A stretch of DNA of 64,000 nucleotides from RDYJ01 sp034931405 (GTDB taxonomy: Bacteria; Cyanobacteriota; Cyanobacteriia; Cyanobacteriales; Nostocaceae), in assembly GCF_034931405.1 (NCBI RefSeq), contig NZ_JAYGHA010000004.1:62001-126000 (forward strand), in the 5' to 3' direction. Both the position numbers and the translations under genes were made by a program. This document shows positions 7,790-17,311 of this stretch, in pieces. The notes below the pieces were generated by a model that was not told the origin of the DNA, ran no database searches, and worked only from the letters and a program-made list of their open reading frames with translations. Each line of letters opens with the position of its first letter. The first letter of the stretch is position 1.

Positions 7790-8803
7790 TTAAAAAAGAG
7801 CTTTCTTAACTTTCTGAATAGTTTTTTGTAACAACCTATTTGCTTTAGTCAAACTATTAGGTGCTTTCAGAACCTGTGGTTTTTGTCCAGGATTTTTTAA
7901 AAAACGGTAGTACAAAAATACATCTTGATACCGAACATTTACATCTTCACCTTGGCATAAACGAGTAAAATTAATTGAGGGATAGTTCATATAGTGTAGC
8001 CGATGAATTGGCTTTAACCCTTCCTCATTATAAACAACATTATCTATATTCACAAATGGGTCAGAAATTGCACAATTACCAGTTCTATCTTCTCCCTGAT
8101 CACTAAGCGTAAAATTGAAAAGAGGCCGATTTGATTTAAAAGTTAAATAATTAAACAAATGAGCATCATCCCACCATGCAGTTAGCCATTCTACTTCTTT
8201 CTTTTTAACTAGCAGATTTTGCAATTCCAGTAATTCTTGTTCAGCAAATAATCCCCGTTTAGAAGCGAAAAAATCTGAACAATGAAGACGAGGACGTATA
8301 TCTTTTTCAGTAAATAAATTCTGGTTTTCTAATAAAGGAATGTTTAACGGTACTTTGGTTTTGTCTTTAGTATGTATCCAGTCATCAAAAATAAAATCAT
8401 AGTTATTTAATTTTTCAAAAATATTATCAAAAGATTTCATCGCTAAACTGTCAGCATCACAAAAAATAAATCTGTCAAATAGTCCATCAAAAACACACAT
8501 TTTTCTTTGCAAATGTCCCGAAGACCACCAGTTACGTGCTATTTTCGATGTTTTAGCACCTGGATGATGTTGCCAGACTTGATGAGCAAAAGATTCCCAA
8601 CGCGCAATAGAATCAACATTATCAAACAGCGTAACATTTGCTCTAGAATCAATTTCTTGTTTGACTTTATCTAACTTGTCATCATAGGGAATTATACAAA
8701 CGGGAATATCTGTGCTAATATTCTTTTCAATGCTATTTAGCAAAGCCAATAACTGATCATAAACTACATCGTTAGCTAAAGTATAAATTCCCAAATAACT
8801 CAT
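7790..8803 (-). CDS. Npun_R2821/Npun_R2823-type putative glycosyltransferase (GT8-like)
   Basis: A 337-residue protein beginning MSYLGIYTLANDVVYDQLLA. It has FIFCDADSLAM near residue 115, a D-x-D metal site typical of retaining GT-A enzymes such as GT8, and a later HRLHYMNYPS segment. I recall a cyanobacterial family named after Nostoc punctiforme loci with this start. It lies 4 bases upstream of the GT2 gene, and its 5' side faces a divergent GT4 gene. The sugar and acceptor are unknown. Confidence 0.68.
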   Translation of the reverse strand: MSYLGIYTLANDVVYDQLLALLNSIEKNISTDIPVCIIPYDDKLDKVKQEIDSRANVTLFDNVDSIARWESFAHQVWQHHPGAKTSKIARNWWSSGHLQRKMCVFDGLFDRFIFCDADSLAMKSFDNIFEKLNNYDFIFDDWIHTKDKTKVPLNIPLLENQNLFTEKDIRPRLHCSDFFASKRGLFAEQELLELQNLLVKKKEVEWLTAWWDDAHLFNYLTFKSNRPLFNFTLSDQGEDRTGNCAISDPFVNIDNVVYNEEGLKPIHRLHYMNYPSINFTRLCQGEDVNVRYQDVFLYYRFLKNPGQKPQVLKAPNSLTKANRLLQKTIQKVKKALF

Positions 8804-9014
8804 TTGATACTTCCTTAAAAATATATGAATTTTTTACAAACACCGGAAGATGAGATTTAGCATACCTGAAAGTATACAATCAGTCTGAGAATAATCTCTC
8901 AAATCAAAACCATGATACCGTTCTTTGTATCTAAAGTAACATAAATCTCTTATATTTTACAAACTCTACTCTATATACAAAGTAAACAATTTTTACCTTA
9001 AAGTTATCACATTT
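8804..9014. promoter_or_regulatory. Divergent promoter region between glycosyltransferase genes
   Basis: A 211-base AT-rich spacer that must contain promoters for the minus-strand pair and the plus-strand GT4 gene. No operator or strong hairpin was seen. Confidence 0.4.
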
Positions 9015-10235
9015 ATGCAAATTCTTATGCTATCTTCAACTTTTCCCTATCCACCAACCAGAGGAGGAACTCAAGTCAGGACATTTAATTTACTCAAGTA
9101 TCTCCGTCAATACCATAGCATTACTTTGGTAACTCAACGGGAGTCTGATGTTATGGACGCGGAAATAGCAGGTTTGCGAGAGTGCGTAGATAATCTGGTT
9201 GTTTTTGATCGTCCCTCAGAACAGGTGAGTTCAGCAGAAATACCCAAAAAAATTCAGCGATTAAGTTCATTTTTATTTACGGGTACACCTCCAAACGTTC
9301 TTAACCGCTATTCCATTGAAATGCAATCATGGATTGATAACTTTGTCAAGTCTAGTAAATGTGATGTAATTACCTGTGAACACAGTGTTAACGAAATTTA
9401 CATTCGTCCTGATTTTCAAACCCACGTAAAAACCATTATCAATATTCATAGTTCTGTGTATGGAACTTGTTTAAATCAGTTAGCAACTGGTACTTCAGAA
9501 AATCAATTAAGAGATAAAATTAATCTGCCTTTATTGCGTCGTTATGAACAAAATTATTGTTCAAAATTTAGCAATATTGTAGTTACAACAGCAGAGGATA
9601 AAGAACAATTACAAAAATTTAATCCAAAAGCTGAAATTGCCGTTATTCCTAATGGTGTAGATTTAGTTTCCTTTCCCAAACGTCTTCAAGATCCCGGTGG
9701 ACATCGGATAATTTTTATTGGTGCAATGGATAATTTAGCTAATATTGATGCGGTTTGTTTTTTCAGCAATGAAGTATTACCAGAAATCCAAAAACTCTAT
9801 CCTGATACAACCTTTGATATAGTCGGTTCTCGTCCTGATTCAGCAGTTTTAGCACTTGGGCAAAAACCCGGGATTAATGTAACAGGTAGTGTACCATCAA
9901 TGGTAGAATATTTACATAAATCTACTGTTTGTGTTGTACCAATGCGGACAGGATTTGGCATCAAAAATAAAACCCTAGAAGCGATGGCCGCAGGTATCCC
10001 CGTTGTAGGGAGCGATCGCGGTGTAGAAGGATTAGCTGTAGATGGTATAAATACACCTATCCGAGCCTTACGAGCAAACCAAACTACAGAATACATAAGT
10101 GCTATTACTCAGCTTTTTGAACAGCCAAAACTCAGACAACAACTCTCTACTTGTGCTAGAGAACTGATTGAAACCCAATTCACCTGGGAAATTGCAGGTC
10201 AGCGGTATAATCAAATTTGCTCAGAAAAAAAGTAA
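9015..10235 (+). CDS. Glycosyltransferase family 4 (GT-B)
   Basis: A 406-residue GT-B enzyme. The N-terminal domain has MLSSTFPYPPTRGGTQVR (glycine-rich acceptor loop). The C-terminal domain has VIPNGVDLVSF, IIFIGAMDN and MRTGFGIKNKTLEAMAAGIP, the E-x7-E-type nucleotide-sugar binding region of retaining GT4 enzymes, then GSDRGVEGL. It is divergent from the other two glycosyltransferase genes, and together the three make a small glycan locus. The donor and acceptor cannot be read from the sequence. Confidence 0.9.
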   Translation: MQILMLSSTFPYPPTRGGTQVRTFNLLKYLRQYHSITLVTQRESDVMDAEIAGLRECVDNLVVFDRPSEQVSSAEIPKKIQRLSSFLFTGTPPNVLNRYSIEMQSWIDNFVKSSKCDVITCEHSVNEIYIRPDFQTHVKTIINIHSSVYGTCLNQLATGTSENQLRDKINLPLLRRYEQNYCSKFSNIVVTTAEDKEQLQKFNPKAEIAVIPNGVDLVSFPKRLQDPGGHRIIFIGAMDNLANIDAVCFFSNEVLPEIQKLYPDTTFDIVGSRPDSAVLALGQKPGINVTGSVPSMVEYLHKSTVCVVPMRTGFGIKNKTLEAMAAGIPVVGSDRGVEGLAVDGINTPIRALRANQTTEYISAITQLFEQPKLRQQLSTCARELIETQFTWEIAGQRYNQICSEKK

Positions 10236-10284
10236 TTATAGTTACATCAAAACATCATCTACTAATTTAAAAGAGTCAACAACA

Positions 10285-10494
10285 ATGAGTAATTACATCC
10301 ACTGTCCTCGGAATAGCGTTACACCCCATATAAATAATCAACAAAATCAAGAAACTAACTTATGCGATTTTTGCTGGAATGAATACTGCTTCTGCTGGTC
10401 TGAATACTGTATGAATGAATGGTATGATGTTCAAACCCAACATGATCACCAAAAAGGTAATAAAAAATCAAGCCATTCCCCATCCCAAAATTAG
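10285..10494 (+). CDS. Small Cys/Trp-rich hypothetical protein
   Basis: An open frame continues upstream into the glycosyltransferase gene, but the ATG at 10285 gives a plausible 69-residue protein after the GT4 stop. It is rich in Cys, Trp and Tyr (LCDFCWNEYCFCWSEYC) and ends in a polar His/Lys/Ser tail. The clustered cysteines could bind metal. I do not recognise a family. It may be a real small protein in the GT4 transcript or chance. Confidence 0.3.
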   Translation: MSNYIHCPRNSVTPHINNQQNQETNLCDFCWNEYCFCWSEYCMNEWYDVQTQHDHQKGNKKSSHSPSQN

Positions 10495-10898
<404 letters not shown>

Positions 10899-12083
10899 GT
10901 GAATATAGAACTGTTTGTCCAACGTACAGAATTATTACGCCAGCGTTTAGAAGATTTGTATCAGACTGCTAATGTATTACCTTGGATTCCTTCGGATTTA
11001 ATACCAGAAGCATTTAAAGAACTCTACACCACCTCACAAATGCTGCAATTAGCAGTTGAAGAACTTTACCAACAAAATGAAGAATTCATACAAACACGCA
11101 AGTTGCTGGAAACACAACGTCAACATTACCAAGATTTATTTGAGTTCGCACCAGTAGCCTATTTAATCACTAATCAACAAGGTATCATCCAAGAAGCCAA
11201 CCACGTAGCAGAAAAGCTACTGAATATTTCCGCAAATTTTCTAGTTGGTAAACCTATAATTATTTTTATTCCCCACGAACAACACCCATACTTTTATAAC
11301 AAACTTACCCAGATATCTCAATCTCAGAAAATCCAAAAACTTTTATTACCTTTACAACCCCGCGAGAGTGATAAATTTGATGCCTCACTGAAAGTTAAAT
11401 CTTTCACCCCAAAGCATGGAAAAACCACAAATTTACACTGGTTAATCCAAAAAATTTCTGAACATCATTCAATAGCATCAAAAACCTTCCCTATTGAATC
11501 AGACTTAATAGATGATTTTCCTATAAATAAATATTCTAAAGGAGAATTAATTGCCCTCAACCCCCTATTAATTTGTTATGTTCGGCAGGGTTTAGTTAAA
11601 CTTAGTACATTTAGTGAAATCGGCGAAGAATTGGTGACGGGTTTAGCAACATCAGGAATGGTTTTTAGTCCTAGTATGACATCTCTAGCAACTTACCAAG
11701 CAAAAGCTTTGACAGATGTTGAATTAGCATCAATTTCTCTGACAGAAATTACAGTTTCTCCATCAATGAATGAAATCCTCTTACCTAAAATTCAGCAACG
11801 ATTACAACAGACGGAATCTTTTTTATTCATTACAAGTAGGAAAAAAGTACAAGATAGACTACATCATTTATTAGATTTTTTAAAAAAGAAAATTGGTGAA
11901 CCAGTACCAGAAGGAACTCGTCTTACTTTTCGCCTTACCCATGAAGATATTGCCAGTATTTGTGGCACTACCAGAGTTACAATTACACGTTTACTCAGTC
12001 AATTTGAACAACAAGGTATCATTAGCTTTGATCATAAAAAACATATTATTTGCAATAGACATCTGCGAAAAGAGAATGTATAG
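10899..12083 (+). CDS. PAS-domain CRP/FNR-type transcription regulator
   Basis: A 394-residue protein from a GTG start. Residues 1-75 are helical (possible coiled coil). Residues 76-150 are a PAS domain (YQDLFEFAPVAYLITNQQG, then ILNISANFLVGKP-like sequence). Residues 210-300 look like a CRP effector domain (LLICYVRQGLVKLSTF). Residues 320-390 are an Hth_Crp domain (LTHEDIASICGTTRVTITRLL). In this family the last domain binds DNA as a dimer. The ligand of the PAS domain is unknown, and no cysteine cluster typical of FNR iron-sulfur sensing is seen. A terminator-like hairpin follows 18 bases after the stop. Confidence 0.8.
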   Translation: MNIELFVQRTELLRQRLEDLYQTANVLPWIPSDLIPEAFKELYTTSQMLQLAVEELYQQNEEFIQTRKLLETQRQHYQDLFEFAPVAYLITNQQGIIQEANHVAEKLLNISANFLVGKPIIIFIPHEQHPYFYNKLTQISQSQKIQKLLLPLQPRESDKFDASLKVKSFTPKHGKTTNLHWLIQKISEHHSIASKTFPIESDLIDDFPINKYSKGELIALNPLLICYVRQGLVKLSTFSEIGEELVTGLATSGMVFSPSMTSLATYQAKALTDVELASISLTEITVSPSMNEILLPKIQQRLQQTESFLFITSRKKVQDRLHHLLDFLKKKIGEPVPEGTRLTFRLTHEDIASICGTTRVTITRLLSQFEQQGIISFDHKKHIICNRHLRKENV

Positions 12084-12101
12084 AAGTTGTATGATTTCAA
12101 A

Positions 12102-12121
12102 AGTCCGCACTTGCGGACTTA
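12102..12121. terminator. Bidirectional hairpin between convergent genes
   Basis: Perfect 8-bp stem AAGTCCGC / GCGGACTT with a 4-base loop, followed on the plus strand by an AT-rich run. It sits between the convergent stops of the PAS-CRP regulator and trpS, the expected place for a shared terminator. The U-tract is weak. Confidence 0.6.
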
Positions 12122-12139
12122 GATTATTTAAGTTCGTAA

Positions 12140-13147
12140 TTACAAAGGAATTGTGTAACCTAAAGCTGCTTTCACATCGGCTAAAGTTTGATTAGCTATA
12201 GCTTCCGCTTTCTCCCTTCCATCTTTTAAAACCGACTCTAAATAGCTTTTATCAGCCATTACCTCCTGATATTTATCTTGAATTGGTTTTAAAGCATTAA
12301 TCGCTGTTTCTGTTAACAAAGGTTTAAATTGTCCCCAACCCATATCCGCACATTCAGCCGCTACCGCTTCCTTAGTTTTCCCAGATAGCAGCATATACAA
12401 AGTTAACAGGTTATGACATTCTGGACGGTCTACATCATCAAAAGTTAAACCCCGCACCAAATCAGTTTTACATTTTTTAATCTTCTTAGTAATTTGATCC
12501 GGTGAGTCTAAAACATTAATTCTGCTTAATTCTGAAGGATCAGATTTGGACATTTTCCGAGTTCCATCTGTCAAACTCATTACCCTTGCACCTTCTTTTC
12601 TAATCAAAGGATCGGGTAATTTTAAAGCGGGTTTATCCTTAGCAAATTGATGATTAAACCTGTTGACAATATCCCGTGCTAGTTCTAAATGTTGTTTTTG
12701 GTCTTCACCCACAGGCACTTTATCCGCTTGATAAAGCAAAATATCCGCAGCCATCAACACTGGATAAGTCAATAAACCAGCACTGACATTTTCACCTTGT
12801 TTAACTGCTTTTTCCTTAAATTGAATCATGTCCTGCAACCAATTTAAAGGAGTAATACAGTTTAACAACCAACAGAGTTCACTATGTGCAGAAACATGAG
12901 ATTGCACAAAGATGTGAGAATGTTGTAAATCAATGCCACAAGCTAAATATAAAGCAGCGATGGTGTAAGTATCAGCCGCTAAGGTGGCGGGGTTATGTGG
13001 TACAGTGATGGCGTGTAAATCGACCACACAAAAGAAATTTTCATACTGGTCTTGAATTTCTACCCAGTTACGAATAGCACCCAAGTAGTTACCCAAGTGT
13101 AAGTTACCAGTTGGTTGAACTCCCGACAGAACGCGCTGCTTACCCAT
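12140..13147 (-). CDS. trpS: Tryptophanyl-tRNA synthetase
   Basis: A 335-residue class Ic synthetase that charges tRNA-Trp. It has the TrpRS start RVLSGVQPTGNLHLGNYLGA, whose HLGN is the HIGH-type motif, and TRKMSKSDPSE near residue 195 as the KMSKS loop. The length is typical of bacterial TrpRS. It stands alone on the minus strand, followed by a convergent terminator-like hairpin. Confidence 0.97.
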   Translation of the reverse strand: MGKQRVLSGVQPTGNLHLGNYLGAIRNWVEIQDQYENFFCVVDLHAITVPHNPATLAADTYTIAALYLACGIDLQHSHIFVQSHVSAHSELCWLLNCITPLNWLQDMIQFKEKAVKQGENVSAGLLTYPVLMAADILLYQADKVPVGEDQKQHLELARDIVNRFNHQFAKDKPALKLPDPLIRKEGARVMSLTDGTRKMSKSDPSELSRINVLDSPDQITKKIKKCKTDLVRGLTFDDVDRPECHNLLTLYMLLSGKTKEAVAAECADMGWGQFKPLLTETAINALKPIQDKYQEVMADKSYLESVLKDGREKAEAIANQTLADVKAALGYTIPL

Positions 13148-13231
13148 AATTATTAGTTAGTTATCTCCTCTTCCCCGCTTTGTTAGGTGGCGGTTACAAA
13201 ATCTATTTTAGTAGTGATTAGTCATTAGGGA

Positions 13232-13390
13232 GTGATCATATCCCCGACTTCTTTTACTATCCTGTCAATAAATTGTAAATTGATCTGAGAAGTCGGGGAT
13301 CTAAGTATTAGGTGATCATATCCCCGACTTCTTTTACTATCCTGTCAATAAATTGTAAATTGATCTGAGAAGTCGGGGATCTAAGTATCA
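13232..13390. repeat. Tandem duplication of family A palindrome (80-bp period)
   Basis: Two head-to-tail copies of an 80-base unit beginning GTGATCATATCCCCGACTTC. They are identical over at least 77 bases, including the AAATTGTAAATTGATCTGAG spacer. The sequence identity shows a recent duplication. The element lies between trpS and the antitoxin gene, ending next to the antitoxin stop codon. Confidence 0.93.
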
Positions 13391-13393
13391 GTA

Positions 13394-13795
13394 TTATTCA
13401 ACCAAATAACTAGGATCTATTTGAAAAAACACAGCTAATTCTTGAATTTGTTTTTCTGTTAATTGCCGATTACCATTGAGAACATCTAAAACTATTGACT
13501 CACTTTGTAAAATAGCAACTAAATCTTCTTGAGTAACATTTTTTGCTTCCATCAAATGTAATAACATAGAATGTTGTGTTCCTGGAGGTATAGGATAATT
13601 TTCCTCCTCAAATTTGGAGATTAATGTTACCAATAATTCCAATAGTGCTTTTTCCTCTGGAGTGAGATGGGAACGGTGTTCTAAATCCTCTACAATAGCG
13701 ATCGCTGTCTCATTTTCTGCTTCAGTTGTAATCACTTTTGGTTGATATTGAGCAAGTAAAGCAGCGTAGGACTCTGGGTTAAAAGTAAGGGTCAT
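13394..13795 (-). CDS. higA: HigA-type antitoxin (XRE HTH)
   Basis: A 133-residue antitoxin that starts MTLTFNPESYAALLAQYQPK. An upstream in-frame ATG at 13825 would add 10 residues inside the toxin gene; I prefer 13795 because MTLTFNP is the usual start of this family and it leaves a 17-base overlap with the toxin. The N-terminal half is the neutralising region (TEAENETAIAIVEDL, TPEEKALLELLVTLI). The C-terminal half is an HTH (VTQEDLVAILQSESIVLDVLNGNRQLT). It should block HigB and repress its own operon. Confidence 0.85.
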   Translation of the reverse strand: MTLTFNPESYAALLAQYQPKVITTEAENETAIAIVEDLEHRSHLTPEEKALLELLVTLISKFEEENYPIPPGTQHSMLLHLMEAKNVTQEDLVAILQSESIVLDVLNGNRQLTEKQIQELAVFFQIDPSYLVE

Positions 13796-14078
13796 TTTTC
13801 CATTTTCCTTGATCGTATTCAGCATGAGTTAAAATATACTTTATATAAATTCTTTGACTAGCATAGACAATATCAACTATTAAACGATAGTTATTTCCTC
13901 TAATGTTAAAAACCGTGAAGTTTCCTACTGATTCAGCACTTTTATAAACTGATTGGACTTCAATTAAGTTTTGCCATTGAACTTTACTTGCAACTCTATA
14001 CCAGTCATAAAGTGCATCGCAGGAATCAGCATGGTTTAAACAGAAATCTCGCAAAATTTTCCGACTAATAACATTCAC
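13779..14078 (-). CDS. higB: HigB/RelE-type toxin
   Basis: A 99-residue toxin of the HigB_toxin group (RelE-like mRNA interferase). Visible features are MNVISRKILRDFCLNHAD, WQNLIEVQ, VGNFTVFNIRGNNYRLIVDI and the conserved end YILTHAEYDQGKWKNDPYF. AGGAG lies 6 bases before the ATG. The toxin is first and overlaps the antitoxin, the order typical of higBA. Full length with conserved C-terminal Lys/His positions suggests it is intact. Confidence 0.88.
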   Translation of the reverse strand: MNVISRKILRDFCLNHADSCDALYDWYRVASKVQWQNLIEVQSVYKSAESVGNFTVFNIRGNNYRLIVDIVYASQRIYIKYILTHAEYDQGKWKNDPYF

Positions 14079-14258
14079 TCCTCTTTGATTCTCCCTAATT
14101 TTTTTAATAATGGAGTTAATTATAATACATTTACCATATATTGTCTAGGATATAGATCGAAAATCTGTACCTCCAGATGGATAAAAACTAACTGACCCAG
14201 CTTTTATATTTCAATAAAGGGGTATTTGAAAATAAAGCAAATCTGGGGGATATGCTTG

Positions 14259-15836
14259 ATGAAAGCCTTACTAATCTGGCCGATCATGCCTAATTCTTTT
14301 TGGTCTTATCAGGAAACTCTTGATTTGGCTGGGTTACGTACTACAAATCCCCCATTGGGTTTAATCACAGTAGCAGCAATGCTACCAACTGATTGGGAAA
14401 TTAGATTGTGCGATCGCAATGTTAGTCTAGAAACAGATGCAGATTGGCAATGGTGCGATATTGTCATTCTATCGGCAATGATTATCCAAAAACCAGATTT
14501 TAGTGAATTAATTAAAATAGCTAAAAACTTAGGTAAAAAAGTCGCAGTTGGTGGACCATTGCCCACATCTCTATCAGAATTTGCCCTAGAAGCAGGAGCA
14601 GATTATTTAATTTTAGATGAAGGGGAATGTACAATTCCCATGTTTTTAGCAGCTTTAGAACAGGGAGAAGAAACAGGTATTTTCCGCGCTACAGAAAAAC
14701 CAGATGTTACCCAAACTCCCATCCCTAGATTTGATTTACTTGATTTAAATGCCTATTATGCAATCACAGTACAATTTTCTAGAGGATGTCCTTTTCAATG
14801 TGAATTTTGCGATATTATTACCCTTTTTGGTCGTAAGCCCCGCACGAAAACACCAGCACAAATGCTGGCAGAATTAGAAGTATTATATCAAATGGGTTGG
14901 CATCGTTATATATTTATAGTTGATGATAATTTTATTGGCAATAAACGTAATGCTAAAATCTTTTTAAAAGAACTAATTCCCTGGATGGAAAAACGTAATT
15001 ATCCTTTTAGCTTAATTACAGAAGCTTCTTTAAATTTAGCAGAAGATGACGAATTACTAGAATTGATGGTGAAAGCTGGTTTTGTCATGGTATTCATGGG
15101 AATTGAAACCCCTGATATTGAAAGTTTATTGGGAGTTAATAAAGAACAAAATACCCGTCATTCATTAGTTGAATCCTGTGATAAAATTACTAAGGCAGGT
15201 TTACAAATTATGTCTGGTTTTATCTTAGGTTTTGATCATGAAAAACCAGGCGCTGGTAAACGTATTCAAGAGTTTGTAGAATCAACAAATATTCCCCAAG
15301 CTCATCTCAGTTTGTTGCAAGCATTACCAAATACAGCAATGTGGACTCGTCTACAACAAGAAGGACGTTTAATAGACAGTTTGAGTAAATATTTCACTTC
15401 TCAGAAATCTTTGATGAATTTTGTCCCTACTCGGCCGATGTCGGAAATTGTCAACGAGTTTATTGAGACTTTTTGGAATTTATATGAACCCTTACTTTAT
15501 CTAAAACGAACTTTCCGCCATTTCCAACAAATGCCAGATTCGCGACCTAAACACAACCAGATTTTAACTAAAGCAGAATGGCGTTTTTTAAGGTCTATTT
15601 GTTGGCGACAAGGTATATTACGTTCTACCAGATTTGATTTTTGGTGGCAATTTATGGTCATAGGTTTTAGTAAACCTAATTTATTGTATGGTTATTTAAT
15701 TACTTTAGGTATAGGTGAACATTTTTTCACTTTACGTCATGAAGTAAAGGCCGCACTAGAGGCAGAATTGCCATTATTAACGCAACAAGAACAGAAGAAT
15801 CAAGAAGGAACTTTGCAATTAGAAGCTGTGAGTTAA
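14259..15836 (+). CDS. B12-binding-domain radical SAM protein (DUF4070-type)
   Basis: A 525-residue protein. I choose ATG 14259, preceded by GGGGGA, rather than the longer TTG frame at 14226. Residues 1-150 form a cobalamin-binding-like Rossmann domain (NPPLGLITVAAML, DIVILSAMI, VAVGGPLPT). The radical SAM core has RGCPFQCEFCDI, the CxxxCxxC cluster loop, then FIFVDDNFIGNK and FMGIETPD. The C-terminal tail matches the DUF4070 type. Such enzymes do radical methylation or related chemistry; the substrate is unknown. It stands alone, followed by a family A repeat. Confidence 0.85.
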   Translation: MKALLIWPIMPNSFWSYQETLDLAGLRTTNPPLGLITVAAMLPTDWEIRLCDRNVSLETDADWQWCDIVILSAMIIQKPDFSELIKIAKNLGKKVAVGGPLPTSLSEFALEAGADYLILDEGECTIPMFLAALEQGEETGIFRATEKPDVTQTPIPRFDLLDLNAYYAITVQFSRGCPFQCEFCDIITLFGRKPRTKTPAQMLAELEVLYQMGWHRYIFIVDDNFIGNKRNAKIFLKELIPWMEKRNYPFSLITEASLNLAEDDELLELMVKAGFVMVFMGIETPDIESLLGVNKEQNTRHSLVESCDKITKAGLQIMSGFILGFDHEKPGAGKRIQEFVESTNIPQAHLSLLQALPNTAMWTRLQQEGRLIDSLSKYFTSQKSLMNFVPTRPMSEIVNEFIETFWNLYEPLLYLKRTFRHFQQMPDSRPKHNQILTKAEWRFLRSICWRQGILRSTRFDFWWQFMVIGFSKPNLLYGYLITLGIGEHFFTLRHEVKAALEAELPLLTQQEQKNQEGTLQLEAVS

Positions 15837-16161
15837 TTTTTTGTAAGTTGATTTGCTATATATAATTGAAATTGACACCTATTCGTAAGAATTCAGGTAA
15901 GGCGATAAGATTCCCGACTTCTTTTATTTATTGTGTCCATAAGTGATAAATTGATCTTAGAAGTCGGGGATCTGGGTATGAACGATTGCTATAACTGAAT
16001 ACTTACACCTAGTCTATAATTAGGAATAGGTGTTTTTTGAAGTTATGAATGAATATTTTCTAGCCCCTAATTTTTAGGATTAGGTTGCCAATTTTGCTAT
16101 TCTTGATATATTAGTGTAGACTATATGTCACAGCAAAGCAAACATTCATATCAATTATCAA
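15837..16161. other. 325-base spacer: family A element plus methylase upstream region
   Basis: The spacer is largely filled by a 117-base repeat unit (15890-16006). The remaining 155 bases before the methyltransferase gene are AT-rich and should contain its promoter. I see no C-box here like that in front of the controller gene. Confidence 0.5.
15890..16006. repeat. Extended family A element (117 bp), sister of 36691-36808
   Basis: The family A palindrome (arms TCCCGACTTCT / AGAAGTCGGGGA) sits inside a longer conserved block, AATTCAGGTAAGGCGATAAG on the left and TATAACTGAATACTTAC on the right. A nearly identical block lies 21 kb away at 36691-36808, so the mobile unit is at least about 117 bp, longer than the palindrome itself. 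Confidence 0.9.
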
Positions 16162-17307
16162 ATGCAAGGAACACAAATTTCTTTTTTTCCTAACGAGGAT
16201 CAGTATCATCCTACCAAAAAGCAAAAGAAACCAAAGTTAGGGCGTTATCAGCGTATTCAGCGCGAACTAGATCAAGATAATTCTGATCCACATAAGATAT
16301 TTATTGATGTTAGTTCCCCACCCAGTCCATTATCTAAATATACTTTTGTGGATCTGTTTTGTGGTGCTGGGGGAATCACACAAGGTTTATTCCAAGCTGG
16401 ATTTACACCATTAGCTAGTGTAGAAATTAGTCCAATTGCTTCTGCTACTCATAAAAGAAATTTTCCACAATGTCATCATTTCTGTGGAGATATTGAACAA
16501 TTTTCTGCCCAATATTGGCTACAAAAAATCGCCTCACCTGATATTAATGTTGTTGTTGGCGGTCCACCATGTCAAGGATTTTCAGTAGCTGGAAAACGTG
16601 ATCCAAAAGATCCTCGAAATAGGTTATTTTATGAATTCGTGCGTGTTGTTTCCGAAATACGTCCTTGGTATGTAGTGATGGAAAATGTGCCAGGTATTTT
16701 GACAATTCAAAAAGGGGATGTAAAAACCGCAATTATTGAAGCTTTTGAATCTATTGGTTATCCTCATATTTCGGTTGCAATTCTAGAATCTGCGGCTTAT
16801 GGAGTCCCCCAAATTCGACCAAGAGCTATTTTTATTGCTAATAGATTTGGAATGCCAAATCCTTATCCTCAAGCGCAATTAAACCAAGAAGAATACAAAG
16901 CTATTGAGTCAGCAATTTCTGATTTACCAGAATATACTCGAATATCAGAAATTAATCACGAGTGGACTAAACATTCACAGGAGTACATGGAACGTCTTGC
17001 TCAAGTTCCTCCTGGTGGTTCTTTATATACAAAATACGTTGATGCTTTCAAACGCCAATATCCTGGTAAACCGAGTATGACTGTGAAAGAAAATCATGGT
17101 GGTACACATATTCATCCCTATTTAAATCGTGTGATTTCAGCTAGGGAAATGGCAAGATTACAAACCTTTCCCGATTCATTTATTTTTGAAGGTTCTATGA
17201 AAAAAGCTATGTGGCAAATTGGCAATGCAGTACCACCACGTTTAGCAGAGTGTATTGGTTATGGACTTATTCCTTACTTAAATGATATTTACCTGAACAA
17301 AAAATAA
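16162..17307 (+). CDS. DNA (cytosine-5) methyltransferase of a type II R-M system
   Basis: A 381-residue m5C methylase that transfers a methyl group from SAM. Motif I is FVDLFCGAGGITQG near residue 56, motif IV is VVGGPPCQGFS with the catalytic Cys near residue 136, motif VI is VMENVPG, motif VIII is QIRPRAIFIA, and motif X is MWQIGNAVPPRLAE. About 50 basic residues precede the core. It is convergent with the endonuclease gene, 4 bases apart. The target sequence is not readable. Confidence 0.95.
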   Translation: MQGTQISFFPNEDQYHPTKKQKKPKLGRYQRIQRELDQDNSDPHKIFIDVSSPPSPLSKYTFVDLFCGAGGITQGLFQAGFTPLASVEISPIASATHKRNFPQCHHFCGDIEQFSAQYWLQKIASPDINVVVGGPPCQGFSVAGKRDPKDPRNRLFYEFVRVVSEIRPWYVVMENVPGILTIQKGDVKTAIIEAFESIGYPHISVAILESAAYGVPQIRPRAIFIANRFGMPNPYPQAQLNQEEYKAIESAISDLPEYTRISEINHEWTKHSQEYMERLAQVPPGGSLYTKYVDAFKRQYPGKPSMTVKENHGGTHIHPYLNRVISAREMARLQTFPDSFIFEGSMKKAMWQIGNAVPPRLAECIGYGLIPYLNDIYLNKK

Positions 17308-17311
17308 CTGA

